Origin: Candidatus Heimdallarchaeota archaeon
GTDB lineage: Archaea; Asgardarchaeota; Heimdallarchaeia; Heimdallarchaeales; Heimdallarchaeaceae
NCBI GenBank assembly: GCA_023139025.1
Contig: JAGLOH010000152.1
Location: 1 to 5,742 of the forward strand
Direction of reading: 5' to 3'
DNA: 5,742 nucleotides
Each line of letters begins with the position of its first letter. Within the stretch, counting starts at the first letter, position 1. The position numbers and the translations under genes are program-made. Below the pieces are notes generated by a model. It saw only the letters and a list, made by a program, of their open reading frames with translations. It ran no database searches and was not told the origin of the DNA. Shown one piece after another: positions 5,431 to 5,742 of the stretch.

Positions 5431-5476
5431 ACCAACCTTTACGTAACTCTATAGAGAATCAATCGCGTGGTTATAT

Positions 5477-5659
5477 ATGAGTAAAATGATTGATATGCCA
5501 AGATGCACAAGCTGTAATAGAGTCATAAGTCCTAGTAATGAAGGAGATACACGTTTTTCATGTCCAAAGTGTAATGATGTTCTGATTATTAGATGTCCAA
5601 AATGTAGACTTTTTGGAAATGAATATATATGTCCAAAATGCAACTTTAAAGGTCCATAA
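5477..5659 (+). CDS. Double zinc-ribbon mini-protein upstream of aEF1-beta, 60 aa
   Basis: The protein has four CxxC knuckles, C10-C13, C29-C32, C40-C43 and C52-C55, enough to hold two zinc ions, and ends CNFKGP. This matches the small archaeal zinc-finger family typified by HVO_2753 of Haloferax (known from the family), whose members have the same four knuckles and a GP end. The gene lies 13 nt before elongation factor 1-beta, the arrangement widely seen in archaea, so both are almost certainly co-transcribed. A translation-linked role is inferred from context. The ATG at 5477 has only a weak SD (GTGG). ATGs at 5486 and 5495 would also keep all the cysteines, but the longer N-terminus matches the family's usual length. 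Confidence 0.88.
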   Translation: MSKMIDMPRCTSCNRVISPSNEGDTRFSCPKCNDVLIIRCPKCRLFGNEYICPKCNFKGP

Positions 5660-5672
5660 ACGGGTGAAAATA

Positions 5673-5742
5673 ATGGGTGAAGTTTTATTAGTATATGAAA
5701 TTAGGCCAGAAACTACCGAAATAACTCCTAAGAGATTAGAAG
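5673..5742 (+). CDS. ef1b: Elongation factor 1-beta (aEF1-beta), partial N-terminus
   Basis: The first 23 residues are visible (MGEVLLVYEIRPETTEI, then TPKRLE); the gene runs off the right edge, with roughly 65-70 of the family's ~90 residues missing. MG-x-V, a hydrophobic strand and a P-E-s/t turn begin archaeal EF1-beta, whose single domain matches the C-terminal exchange domain of eukaryotic eEF1B-alpha. The protein promotes GDP release from aEF1A so that it can reload with GTP and aminoacyl-tRNA in the cytoplasm. GGGTGA (5662-5667) is a strong SD 5 nt before the ATG. The zinc-ribbon gene directly upstream supports the identification. The visible part is too short to check the catalytic C-terminal region. 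Confidence 0.85.
   Translation, partial: MGEVLLVYEIRPETTEITPKRLE

Noticed and set aside
5378..5438. Possible tRNA or riboswitch-like fold in the leader (GGTTAATTCAAA resembles a T-loop)
   Set aside because: No acceptor stem, anticodon stem or D-arm can be drawn around it, so it is not a tRNA.
5449..5643. Minus-strand 64-aa ORF with repeated HFGH motifs
   Set aside because: The repeats are the reverse reading of the CPKC codons of the zinc-ribbon gene, so it is a shadow.

Overview
The window is AT-rich DNA from an archaeon. Three things point to this: a two-zinc-ribbon mini-protein directly ahead of archaeal elongation factor 1-beta, a geranylgeranyl-reductase-type flavoprotein, and core promoters with BRE/TATA elements followed by GGTGA-type Shine-Dalgarno (SD) sequences. 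A possible tandem V4R/TRAPP-fold protein, a possible C2-like protein and a coiled-coil/polyproline protein would fit an Asgard-like lineage. That placement is inference only, because no rRNA or universal marker lies fully inside the window.

Layout. Positions 1-712 (minus strand) hold a compact operon of three small helical proteins: a 42-aa basic coiled-coil microprotein, a ~74-aa acidic coiled-coil protein, and a protein that runs off the left edge with a coiled-coil N-terminus, a basic polyproline stretch and an acidic/aromatic segment. Each has its own GGTGA SD, and each SD overlaps or abuts the preceding stop codon. The promoter lies between two copies of the inverted repeat TTACA-N6-TGTAA, a strong operator candidate. 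Positions 841-1030 hold no intact gene but show traces of possibly decayed or frameshifted coding sequence leading into the unrecognised 206-aa ORF at 1109-1729 (plus).

Positions 1868-3443 (plus) carry a small single-zinc-ribbon protein and then a 410-aa FAD-dependent geranylgeranyl-reductase-family enzyme, probably for saturation of isoprenoid chains. This enzyme converges on a 154-aa possible C2-like protein (3474-3938, minus), with a hairpin and T-tract between them. Upstream of that is a 385-aa protein (4073-5230, minus) that looks like two V4R/TRAPP-like halves joined by an acidic/proline linker.

Positions 5231-5476 form a divergent promoter region. A near-perfect 23-bp inverted repeat is centred between back-to-back BRE/TATA elements, one for the V4R-like gene and one pointing toward the translation genes. 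A second, closer promoter precedes the 60-aa double-zinc-ribbon protein and the start of aEF1-beta at the right edge.

The genes do not form one pathway: lipid metabolism, translation and unknown functions are interleaved. The most unusual parts are the three-gene coiled-coil operon with paired operators, the tandem V4R-like protein and the symmetric divergent promoter. No CRISPR array, tRNA, rRNA or transposase was seen.
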